This document shows, one piece after another, positions 26,366-33,666 of a stretch of 64,000 nt of DNA. Position numbers and translations under genes: made by a program. The notes below the pieces were generated by a model. The model worked only from the letters and a program-made list of their open reading frames with translations, ran no database searches and was not told the DNA's origin. The stretch's first letter is position 1, and each line of letters begins with the position of its first letter. The stretch is from Vulcanimicrobiota bacterium (GTDB taxonomy: Bacteria > Vulcanimicrobiota > Xenobia > Xenobiales > JADMJV01): the NCBI GenBank assembly GCA_023447635.1, contig JAEXNA010000062.1, positions 15,253 through 79,252 on the forward strand, given 5' to 3'.

Positions 26366-27289
26366 ATGGGCCAGTTTGTGGACGGAGAATGGAAGACCGG
26401 TTGGTACAAGTCGGGGGAGGACGGCAGCTTTCAGCGGCCTCCGACGACGTTTCGTGAGTCCATTTCCGCTTTAGACGAAGGGCGTTACCATCTCTATGTG
26501 TCCTGGGCTTGCCCCTGGGCCCATCGCACCCTGATCGCTCGTTCCGTGCTGGGCCTGGAAGAAAAGATTTCCGTCTCCTACGTGGATTGGCTTCTCGACG
26601 ATGACGGCTGGAGGTTTTTTCCCGAGCACGAAGGGTCGAGTGAGGACCACCTGTTCGGCTTCGACCGCTTGCGCCACGTTTACAAAAAGGCAGACGATAA
26701 GTACACCGGACGTGTCACGGTCCCCATTCTGTGGGACCGGAAGAGCGAGCGGATTCTCAATAACGAGTCGCGCGAGGTGCTACGCCAGTTCACCACGGTT
26801 CTTCGTCCCTGGCACGCGGAAGGGGCGCCCGACCTGTGTCCCGAGGAGCTCAAGTCCGAGATCGACGCCACGCTCGACGCCATCTACGAGCCGATCAATA
26901 ACGGTGTCTACAAGTCCGGTTTCGCCAATTCGCAGGAGGCCTACGACAAGGCCGTCGAGACGCTCTTTGCCGCTTTGGATTCATGGGAGAAGCACCTGGA
27001 CGGAACGAACTTCCTGGTCGGAGGGCGCTTCACCGAAGCGGATATCTGCATGTTCACCACGCTGCTTCGCTTCGACCCCGTGTATCACACCCACTTCAAG
27101 TGCTCTTTGCGCATGCTGGCCGAATATCCCAACCTGGATCGCTACCTGAAGCGGGTGTACCACCAGCCGGGTGTGGCCTCGACTTGCAACCTGGAACACA
27201 TCACCAAGCACTACTTCGTCTCGCATCGCCACATCAACCCGACCGGAATCGTGGCTCGGACCCCTCGCGCTTTCTCGCTGGGAGACTGA
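26366..27289 (+). CDS. Glutathionyl-hydroquinone reductase (omega-like GST)
   Basis: This 307-residue protein belongs to the YqjG/PcpF/ECM4 family that reduces glutathionyl-hydroquinones using glutathione. The catalytic cysteine lies in SWACPWAHR at about residue 50. Family blocks such as GRVTVPILWD, ILNNES and LVGGRFTEADICMFTTLLRFDPVY are present. ATG 26366 with AGAGGTGA is preferred over the longer frame from 26252, which enters the divergent asparaginase region. It fits with the glutathione synthase (36256) and glyoxalase II (37704) farther along. Confidence 0.93.
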   Translation: MGQFVDGEWKTGWYKSGEDGSFQRPPTTFRESISALDEGRYHLYVSWACPWAHRTLIARSVLGLEEKISVSYVDWLLDDDGWRFFPEHEGSSEDHLFGFDRLRHVYKKADDKYTGRVTVPILWDRKSERILNNESREVLRQFTTVLRPWHAEGAPDLCPEELKSEIDATLDAIYEPINNGVYKSGFANSQEAYDKAVETLFAALDSWEKHLDGTNFLVGGRFTEADICMFTTLLRFDPVYHTHFKCSLRMLAEYPNLDRYLKRVYHQPGVASTCNLEHITKHYFVSHRHINPTGIVARTPRAFSLGD

Positions 27290-27296
27290 AGTCGGC

Positions 27297-27851
27297 TTAG
27301 AAGATCGGGAGATGGTCGACCAGCAGGCCGCTGGACAGATCGTCTTCGACGGCCATGACCACGCGAGACTGGCTGCGCTCCCAGTGCAGGGAGGGGGTGC
27401 TCGAAGGCCCGTTGGTCTCTGGTTCGGGGAAGGTTTCGACCAGTTGACGGAAGGTCGGTGGGTTGCCCAGGCCGGCCTGGCGTAGTTCAAAAAGTCTCTG
27501 GGAGAAGTTCAGGGCGCTGCGTTTCCAGCTGGCCCAGTCGACCTGAGGGCCGCGCGGGAAAAGGACCCAGACTCCCTGCAGCATGCTGTCTTGTTTCAGG
27601 GGGTAGACGTAACCGCGCTGCCCGCCGGCCGAGATCTCGAAGCCGGGGCGCTCCTGGTCGTCGGCGGCTCGCTGCAGCAGATCTTTGAGGTCGTCCTTAC
27701 TCAAGGGGGGAACCTCTCCGGTCTTGTGAACTTCGACATCGAGCGAGTGGGTGCGGCTGATCAGGTAGAGATGGCCTGCGGCCATCTGAAGGTCTTGGGA
27801 CCAGGCGTCGAGTTGCCAGTCGAGCAGTGAGCGAATCGGATCATCAGACAC
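27297..27851 (-). CDS. Hypothetical protein, 184 aa
   Basis: This 184-residue soluble protein begins MSDDPIRSLLDWQLDAWSQD. It shows a mixed alpha/beta pattern (GHLYLISRTHSLDVEV, then a GYVYPLKQDSMLQGVWVLFP strand pair) that could be GAF-like, but no clear motif supports that. The stop is eight bases from that of the convergent reductase gene. Function unknown. Confidence 0.6.
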   Translation of the reverse strand: MSDDPIRSLLDWQLDAWSQDLQMAAGHLYLISRTHSLDVEVHKTGEVPPLSKDDLKDLLQRAADDQERPGFEISAGGQRGYVYPLKQDSMLQGVWVLFPRGPQVDWASWKRSALNFSQRLFELRQAGLGNPPTFRQLVETFPEPETNGPSSTPSLHWERSQSRVVMAVEDDLSSGLLVDHLPIF

Positions 27852-28011
27852 GGTAAGCGGGTTTTTCTCCTCGGGATAAAGCGAGACCTTGCGGCCCTCG
27901 AGAAAGGGGCGAGTTGCCCTCCGACCTGCCCCCCGCCTTCGACTCCGAAGGGATTCCGGTGTCGGCGGCTAAAGGGAGGCCCTCGAAAAAGAGTTTGAAA
28001 GAGGTTTATTG

Positions 28012-28362
28012 ATGGCTTTAAAAGACATTGGGAAGAATACCCCCGCCGTGGAAGTGATCCGCAGGGTCCTCGAAGAGCAGGGGAAACCCATGAGTCTCGA
28101 GGAGTTGACGGTCAGCGTGCTGAGCGCCTGGGGGAGAGACTTTCCGAACACGCCCTACGAGCAGATCCCGCTGATCTACAAGCTGGCCACCAACGCCCTG
28201 TCTTGCTCCGTAAGTTTTGACGATGCCGGCGGCAAAGTGCCGATCATCAAGCGTGAGGAAGGGGCCGAGGACGAAGTGCCTCTCTCTCCCCAGCTCGGGC
28301 CCCACGACCTGAATCTGATCGTGGACAAGCTCAAGCACGTCAAGGTCGCTCTGCCGGCCTAA
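28012..28362 (+). CDS. Small protein with HARE/winged-helix-like N-terminus
   Basis: This 116-residue protein starts at ATG 28012 after GAGG. The first 70 residues (TPAVEVIRRVLEEQGKPMSL to LIYKLATNALS) have the helical spacing of HARE-HTH or RpoE-delta-type domains, which often bind nucleic acid or proteins. The C-terminal 45 residues are acidic and then amphipathic. It precedes the 278-residue gene at 28382 by 19 bases, so they are probably co-transcribed. The domain call is tentative. Confidence 0.6.
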   Translation: MALKDIGKNTPAVEVIRRVLEEQGKPMSLEELTVSVLSAWGRDFPNTPYEQIPLIYKLATNALSCSVSFDDAGGKVPIIKREEGAEDEVPLSPQLGPHDLNLIVDKLKHVKVALPA

Positions 28363-28381
28363 CCCCGAAAAGAGGTACCCT

Positions 28382-29218
28382 ATGCGGATCGTCGACCGCG
28401 CCAATGGCAATATCCTGCTCGAGGTGCTCGACGACCAGGGAGAAAAGCTCACGGATCTCGTGGAGGACGTTCAGTCCTTTCAGGTCAGTGAGCTTTTTCT
28501 TGAGGTCGCCGAGCGCGAGGGTGTCGACCCCTCTATCGTCAGTCGGCTCCGTCAGGAGCTAGCTCAATCTCCGACTCTGTTTGTAGGCAGCGAACCAACC
28601 TTGGAAGGGCCCGCCGCGCAGCGCCTGGCCGGGCAGCTTCTCGACCATTCCGGCGCCCCCGTCGGCGGGCTGGTGGTGACGGCGCAAAGCCAGCAGGAAG
28701 AGGCTGTATCCTGGGGCTTCTCGCGTCCCGACGGGACGTTCGAGCTCAGTTTTGCTGCCCGTCCCGACTGGAGTACGGTGGATCTCCTGATCTCTGGCCG
28801 AGGAGGTCTGCTCCTGAGCTCTTTCGAGCTCGATGAGCTGCACGACGAAGTCGAACGGATGGAGCCGTTTACGGTCCACACCGTGACCGGACGTATTCTC
28901 GTCGATGGGCAGGGGGGGCTGGCCGGCGGCCGCGTCGAGGCCTGGAGCACATGGTCGGTGACGGACGCCGAAGGGCGCTTTGCCATCCCCGTCGATCGGC
29001 TCGGGGAAGAGCTGCATCTCGAAGTGTTCGCGCCTTCAGGTCAGCCGTTAGGCGGCTACTGGAAGGTCGCTCTGCCCGCTTCGGAGCCGGCCGACCTGGG
29101 TGAGCACTCGGTGCCTGCACCAGATCCGGCTTGGCCTGATAACGACGAGCCGTTGCTGGCGGTCGAACTTCCTCACGACTCGATGTTTCCCGGGGTCTCC
29201 GAGCACCCGCTGGGATAA
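28382..29218 (+). CDS. Hypothetical protein with carboxypeptidase-regulatory-like repeats
   Basis: This 278-residue protein has no signal peptide. An N-terminal helical part (about 1-65) is followed by two beta-sandwich-like segments: GQLLDHSGAPVGGLVVTAQ ... RPDGTFELSF and GRILVDGQGGLAGGRVEAW ... DAEGRFAIPV. The pattern of variable strand, GAPVGG-type turn and DGxF strand resembles CarboxypepD_reg/Ig-like repeats. The C-terminus is acidic. It follows the small HARE-like protein and precedes a terminator. Function unknown. Confidence 0.65.
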   Translation: MRIVDRANGNILLEVLDDQGEKLTDLVEDVQSFQVSELFLEVAEREGVDPSIVSRLRQELAQSPTLFVGSEPTLEGPAAQRLAGQLLDHSGAPVGGLVVTAQSQQEEAVSWGFSRPDGTFELSFAARPDWSTVDLLISGRGGLLLSSFELDELHDEVERMEPFTVHTVTGRILVDGQGGLAGGRVEAWSTWSVTDAEGRFAIPVDRLGEELHLEVFAPSGQPLGGYWKVALPASEPADLGEHSVPAPDPAWPDNDEPLLAVELPHDSMFPGVSEHPLG

Positions 29219-29232
29219 GCAATCCTCCGACC

Positions 29233-29263
29233 AAAACGCCTCTCCTCACGGGGGGGCTTTTTT
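29233..29263 (+). terminator. Terminator after the 28382 gene
   Basis: AAAACGCCTCTC pairs with GGGGGGGC (with G-U wobble) around CTCAC, followed by TTTTTT at 29258-29263. Confidence 0.7.
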
Positions 29264-29392
29264 CTTCTCCACCCTATCCTTTCGGGGCCCTCCCCTGGGA
29301 TCGCAAGGGTAGAAATCACGGCGACGCGGGGAATTCGTCGGCCCGGCTAAGAAGGCTTCAGGCATGATTTTTCTGCTTTGGGGAGCTTCTCT

Positions 29393-30676
29393 ATGCTCGC
29401 CCGCCTGATACAGTTTGTCGTTTGGTCTCTGGGGTATGCGCTGCTCGATGTCTATCGCACCGTGCAGAAGGTCCTGGGGCGAGAGAGTCTGGTGCGTCCC
29501 AGCACCGAGGGACTCGAGCCGATCGAGGTGGTACGAAGCTGTCTCGAGTCATGTCTCGAGGTGCGCCGGGTCGGTCCGACCCAGACGGCGACCGTGCTTT
29601 GCGCCGGCTTTCGCCATTTCCGCGAGCCGTGGGCGCGCGATTTCGGGTTTGCCAGCTACGGACTGATCGCCGAAGGTCGCTCGGACGTTGTCCGCGACGG
29701 GGTGAAGCTGTTCTTCCGCCACCAGAAGAGCACCGGTCAGCTCCCTCTGAAGATGCACTCGACGAAGCTCCTGGAACGCTACCTGCACTCGCTGTTCGCC
29801 AGGGTCCAGCCGGTCGACGCCAACCTGATTCCTCGCTTCATCACGGCTCACGGGACCCGTTCCCTCGATTCCACGCTGTTGCTGGTGATTGCCTGGGGGG
29901 AATGTGTGCTGCACACCCGTGACGAGGAGTTGGCCGTCGACATTCACGGACAGGCGCTGCTGGCGCTTGAGTGGGTCGAGCGCTATAAGGGTCAACACGG
30001 TTTGATTCACCAGGGGCCGTTCGCGGATTGGGCCGACTCGATCGCCCGCCGAGGGGCGGTGCTCTACACCAACGTGCTCTGGTGGAAGGCGGTGAAGTGT
30101 CTCGAAGAGGTCGAAGCGTTTCTCCCCAACAAGCTGCATCCGCACAAGGACACCTCGAAGGCGATCGGCGATCGTCTTATCACTCATCTGTACAGCGAGC
30201 AATTGGGCTACCTCAAAGCCACCCCTCATTCGGCTATGTTCGCCACCACGGGTAACTTTCTGGCTGTGGCCTGGGGTCTGACCACGCGTAAGCAGTCGCT
30301 CTCGATCCTGGAGTACGCGGACCGGGAAGAGCTAAGCTCGCCGGTGCCCAGTCGGGTCACGGACAGGGACTACCCTTTCTATCTGGTCGGTCCCGAGATG
30401 TGGATCGCCGGGATCTCGAACTACCATACTTCGTGTTCCTGGATGTGGATCGGCGGGTGGCATGCGGTGGCTAACCATCGCGTCGGGAGGCGCGAGAAGG
30501 CTCGCGAAATTCACGACAGGATGCTGGCCACAGTGGCCAGGGACGGTACGGTCTACGAGGTTCACGCCCCGACGGGCGAACCGCTGGCGACCCGTCTGTA
30601 CCATTCGGAAGAGCCGCTATCCTGGAACGCCGCCCTGATTCTCTATTCCGAGTCTGTGATCGCCAAGGAGCTGTAA
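29393..30676 (+). CDS. Glycoside hydrolase-like (alpha/alpha)6-barrel protein
   Basis: This 427-residue protein begins with a hydrophobic segment (LIQFVVWSLGYALL), then a barrel-like domain with features of glycogen-debranching or neutral-invertase-type hydrolases: CAGFRHFREPWARDFGFASYGL, FADWADSIARRG and YHSEEPLSWNAALILY. The DF...G and ADWADS segments supply acidic residues that could be catalytic. It is five bases upstream of a GT4 glycosyltransferase, suggesting joint work on a surface or storage glycan. The exact GH family is uncertain. I use ATG 29393 rather than TTG 29378. Confidence 0.7.
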   Translation: MLARLIQFVVWSLGYALLDVYRTVQKVLGRESLVRPSTEGLEPIEVVRSCLESCLEVRRVGPTQTATVLCAGFRHFREPWARDFGFASYGLIAEGRSDVVRDGVKLFFRHQKSTGQLPLKMHSTKLLERYLHSLFARVQPVDANLIPRFITAHGTRSLDSTLLLVIAWGECVLHTRDEELAVDIHGQALLALEWVERYKGQHGLIHQGPFADWADSIARRGAVLYTNVLWWKAVKCLEEVEAFLPNKLHPHKDTSKAIGDRLITHLYSEQLGYLKATPHSAMFATTGNFLAVAWGLTTRKQSLSILEYADREELSSPVPSRVTDRDYPFYLVGPEMWIAGISNYHTSCSWMWIGGWHAVANHRVGRREKAREIHDRMLATVARDGTVYEVHAPTGEPLATRLYHSEEPLSWNAALILYSESVIAKEL

Positions 30677-30681
30677 GTCTG

Positions 30682-31920
30682 ATGCATGAGTGGGAAAACC
30701 GTTATCGAGTCGGGATGTTCACCAACGTCTATCTTCCCACCACCAACGGCGTGGTGGTCTCGGTCGAGACCTTTCGCAGGGCGCTGACCGAATTAGGCCA
30801 CCACGTCTATGTTTTCGGCCCGGACAGCGGGAGTATCGACGACCGTGCTCCGTACATCTTTCGCTACCCCGCTCTGGAGCTTCCGCTGCAGAAGTACCCC
30901 CTGACGTTGCCGGTCTCGCCGTACATCGACCACGTCATTCGGAATCTCAAGCCGCAGGTGCTGCACGCTAACCACCCCGCCCTGTTGGGGCGGGTGGCCG
31001 AGCGTAAGAGTGCCGAGCTGGACCTACCTCTTGTCTTTACCTATCACACCCGCTACGCCGACTATTCTCATTACGCCGACCCGTTGCCCCAGGAGAACGT
31101 GAAGGAGTTTATCGACCACTGGCTGGCGTCTTTTATGACGGCGTGTCACCAGGTTGTAGTGCCCAGCAAGAGTATCAAGGAGATGCTGATCCAGCACTAC
31201 GGCGACGCCATCGCGACTCACGTCTCTATCGTCCCGACCGGCGTCGAAACAGCCAAGTTTTCGAAATACGAACACCTCGAGGCGCGGCAGAAGCTGGGTT
31301 GGCCGGCCGAGCGCAAGACTTTGGTCTCGATCGGGCGGTTGGCGAAAGAGAAGAACTTCGATCTTCTGATCAAGGCTTTTGCCCGCCTTCAGCGCCAGGA
31401 CGCCTATCTCGTTATCATGGGGGGAGGCGATGAACGGAAGCACCTCGAGAGCCTGGCTCGCGACCTGGGTGTCGCCGAGAGGGTCCAGTTCGCCGGGCTG
31501 GTGCCGTTTGATGAAGTTCCCCTTTATCTAGCGGCCTCGGACCTGTTCGTCTTTGCCTCGGTGACGGAAACTCAGGGTCTGGTCACCCTGGAGGCCATGG
31601 CTTCGGGCCTCCCGGTTGCCGCCGTCGACGCTTCTGGAACTCGGGAAGCGGTCAGTGCGGACTGTTCGGTGTTGACCGAAGAGTCCGAGGAAGCGCTGGC
31701 CCGGGGGATGGCGCAGATGTTAGAGAGCGGCGACCCCGCCTCGGCGCGAGAGGCTGCTCGAAGACGGGCCTCGGAGTTCGACGTGCTGGTTCAGGGGCGA
31801 GCGATGGTCGAAGTCTACGAGAAGGCGATCGCGGCTCACAAGGCGCGCTCTCGGGTCCTGATCATGTCCGAGCGGATCAAGACGCGTTGGGAAGAGCTGC
31901 TAAGTATCTTCCGTCTCTGA
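30682..31920 (+). CDS. GT4-family glycosyltransferase
   Basis: This 412-residue GT-B enzyme has the N-terminal donor/acceptor fold opening GMFTNVYLPTTNGVVVSVETF, the central VVPSKSIKEML and PTGVE segments, and the C-terminal nucleotide-sugar motif ETQGLVTLEAMASGLPVAA with the conserved Glu pair. It resembles lipid-linked alpha-glucosyl/mannosyl transferases. It is coupled to the hydrolase-like gene upstream. Its last 21 bases overlap the 3' end of the convergent DUF5522 gene. Confidence 0.88.
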   Translation: MHEWENRYRVGMFTNVYLPTTNGVVVSVETFRRALTELGHHVYVFGPDSGSIDDRAPYIFRYPALELPLQKYPLTLPVSPYIDHVIRNLKPQVLHANHPALLGRVAERKSAELDLPLVFTYHTRYADYSHYADPLPQENVKEFIDHWLASFMTACHQVVVPSKSIKEMLIQHYGDAIATHVSIVPTGVETAKFSKYEHLEARQKLGWPAERKTLVSIGRLAKEKNFDLLIKAFARLQRQDAYLVIMGGGDERKHLESLARDLGVAERVQFAGLVPFDEVPLYLAASDLFVFASVTETQGLVTLEAMASGLPVAAVDASGTREAVSADCSVLTEESEEALARGMAQMLESGDPASAREAARRRASEFDVLVQGRAMVEVYEKAIAAHKARSRVLIMSERIKTRWEELLSIFRL

Positions 31921-32100
31921 GCCGAAGTAGGGATACGGCGCCGGCTTCTGGGCCCTGGTGGCTTCAGGGACGGCGCTGTGTTCGAAGGGGCAGTGCCGGC
32001 AAGCGTTCCCGCAGCAGGTGCCTCGGCGCAAGTGGAAGCGCTCGGTGAGAACGAACTTGCCGTCTTCCATATAGAAGTCGTCAGGATGAAGGTTGCTCAC
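31900..32100 (-). CDS. DUF5522 small Cys-rich protein
   Basis: This 66-residue protein matches the DUF5522 pattern: FYMEDGKFVLTERFHLRRG, then CCGNACRHCPF with four closely spaced cysteines that could bind a metal. It starts at GTG 32100, overlapping the thioesterase stop as GTGA, so the two are co-translated. Its 3' end overlaps the convergent GT4 gene by 21 bp. The function of the family is unknown. Confidence 0.8.
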   Translation of the reverse strand: MSNLHPDDFYMEDGKFVLTERFHLRRGTCCGNACRHCPFEHSAVPEATRAQKPAPYPYFGSETEDT

Positions 32101-32516
32101 TTCAGATACTCCTCGAACACCGACTTGAGCAGGTTGTAGGGGGGAGGAAGATGCCGGGGGTGCAGCGGCTTGAGGTTCGGGCCGGTAAGCGCGTGCACGG
32201 ACTCTCCTTCGACGACCAATGTGTCACGGTTGAAGCCTCGATACCCCATTCCGACACGTAGCCCTCGGAACAGGCTGGGAAAGACCTCGAGTCTCAGGAT
32301 GTCGCCGTAGCCAAGGCGCCCCTTGAGACGCACGCTGTAAGAGAGGACCGGGGCGAAAAGCCCCTGGGCTTCGAAGTCGGGGTAGGGCAGTAGGTAGCGA
32401 GTAAAGTACTCGGTGCGCCCCTGCTCAAAGTACACTGGGTAGTGGGAGTGGTGCACTACTCCCATCTGGTCGGTCTCGGCGTAGCGGACCGCGATCAGGC
32501 TTTCGCTCAGGGACAC
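32097..32516 (-). CDS. Acyl-CoA thioesterase (hotdog fold, YbgC/4-HBT type)
   Basis: This 139-residue hotdog-fold protein has the family motif YAETDQMGVVHHSHYPVYFE at about residues 12-31, with the catalytic Asp in ETDQMG. It should hydrolyse acyl-CoA thioesters. In other bacteria YbgC is linked with phospholipid metabolism and Tol-Pal, but no tol gene is nearby. The start is GTG. It is followed by the overlapping DUF5522 gene. Confidence 0.9.
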   Translation of the reverse strand: MSLSESLIAVRYAETDQMGVVHHSHYPVYFEQGRTEYFTRYLLPYPDFEAQGLFAPVLSYSVRLKGRLGYGDILRLEVFPSLFRGLRVGMGYRGFNRDTLVVEGESVHALTGPNLKPLHPRHLPPPYNLLKSVFEEYLK

Positions 32517-32534
32517 GTGGTGGCTTTCCTCTCC

Positions 32535-32575
32535 AAAAGAAAAACGACCTACCCCTTAGAGAGAGGCGGTCGTTT
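32535..32575 (-). terminator. Terminator of rpsT
   Basis: On the minus strand AAACGACC (complement of 32568-32575) pairs with GGTCGTTT (complement of 32542-32549), then a U-rich run continues to about 32535. It lies 28 bases after the rpsT stop. Confidence 0.8.
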
Positions 32576-32603
32576 CCGTCGGCTCTGACGCGATGCTGCC
32601 GTG

Positions 32604-32873
32604 TTAGGCGGTTGCGAGCGCGTTGAGCTTCTTCATCAGGCGCGACTTTTTGCGACCGGCCTGATTTCTGTGAATGACGCCCTTGGCGACAGCTTTGTCC
32701 AGCTCGGAAACGGCTTTGACCACAAAGGCTTTGGCTTCTTCCTGGCTCTGACCGGTGACGCCTTCGTTAGCTCTGCGCAACGAGGTCTTCACCTTAGATT
32801 TCACCATCTGGTTGCGAGCACGACGGCGCTCCTGAACCTTGATGGCTTTTTTTGCACTCTTTGTGTTGGCCAC
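32604..32873 (-). CDS. rpsT: 30S ribosomal protein S20
   Basis: This 89-residue basic helical protein has the S20 opening MANTKSAKKAIKVQERRR and the typical middle KGVIHRNQAGRKKSRLMKKL. The open frame extends upstream, but the real start is GTG 32873 with GGAGG seven bases before it. It binds 16S rRNA in the small subunit. It has its own near-consensus promoter at 32928-32956 and a terminator downstream, so it is a single-gene unit. Confidence 0.97.
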   Translation of the reverse strand: MANTKSAKKAIKVQERRRARNQMVKSKVKTSLRRANEGVTGQSQEEAKAFVVKAVSELDKAVAKGVIHRNQAGRKKSRLMKKLNALATA

Positions 32874-32927
32874 TGAGTTGCCTCCGCTAAAACTTTGCTC
32901 TTCCCACGTTTGGGGTCGAACCGCGCT

Positions 32928-32956
32928 AGTATAGTAGGCCACCGCTGGCGCGTCAA
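32928..32956 (-). promoter_or_regulatory. Sigma70-type promoter of rpsT
   Basis: On the minus strand TTGACG (32951-32956) and TATACT (32928-32933) are separated by 17 bases. Transcription would start near 32921, about 48 bases before the GTG. Confidence 0.88.
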
Positions 32957-32977
32957 CCCATGTTCGAAGAAACCGCC

Positions 32978-33634
32978 TCAGCGCCCGCGATATATAGGCT
33001 GAGGCAGGCCCTCGGGTCGAAACTCTGGCATCGTCGCTTCGCCCCTGGCCGAAATGTCCGAGCGCCGCAGAACCTTGCTTACGGTCATCATCAAAATCTT
33101 CAGGTCCCACCAGAAGCTGTAGCCTTCGGCGTAGACGACGTCGAGTTCGAGCTTGCTTTCCCAGTCGAGCGCGTTGCGACCGTTGACCTGACACCATCCG
33201 GTCAGCCCGGGGCGGACCAGGTGGCGTTTCCACTCGCGCTCCGTGTAGCGGTCGCGATATCGCTCCAGAAGGGGGCGTGGTCCGACCAGGCTCATATGAC
33301 CGGCCAGAATGTCCAGCAGCTGAGGCAGCTCGTCGAGTGAGGTCGACCGTAGCTTTCGGCCGAAACCGCCCAGCCGTACCTCGTCGGATAGCGGGTCGCC
33401 CTTTTCGTCGAAGGCGTCTCGCATCGAACGGAATTTGTGCAGCAAGAACGGTTTGCCGTCTTTACCCAGCCGCCGTTGACAGAAGGTCACCGGACGACCA
33501 AGTTTCAGGCCGATCAGCGCCGTCAGCAGGCAGAGGATCGGAGCAAGGGTCAGCAGGAGCGCCATCGACCCAACAATGTCGAAAAGTCGCTTTCCGCCTT
33601 GTCGGTAGAGGGAGAATTCCAGAGGAAGATTCAT
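32978..33634 (-). CDS. Bacterial sugar transferase (undecaprenyl-phosphate type)
   Basis: This 218-residue protein is the short form of the WbaP/EpsL-type phospho-sugar transferases that load the first sugar-phosphate onto the lipid carrier. It has one N-terminal hydrophobic hairpin (LFDIVGSMALLLTLAPILCL), then KFRSMRD, STSLDELPQLLDIL, SLVGPRPL and GLTGWCQVNGRN. ATG 33634 is chosen; the longer frame contains a Pro/Gly-rich unlikely peptide from within the upstream gene. It follows the O-antigen ligase-like gene by 32 bases and probably acts in the same exopolysaccharide pathway. Confidence 0.92.
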   Translation of the reverse strand: MNLPLEFSLYRQGGKRLFDIVGSMALLLTLAPILCLLTALIGLKLGRPVTFCQRRLGKDGKPFLLHKFRSMRDAFDEKGDPLSDEVRLGGFGRKLRSTSLDELPQLLDILAGHMSLVGPRPLLERYRDRYTEREWKRHLVRPGLTGWCQVNGRNALDWESKLELDVVYAEGYSFWWDLKILMMTVSKVLRRSDISARGEATMPEFRPEGLPQPIYRGR

Positions 33635-33666
33635 TTCAGCCGCTTCGCAGGCCGGGCGAGCATCAC

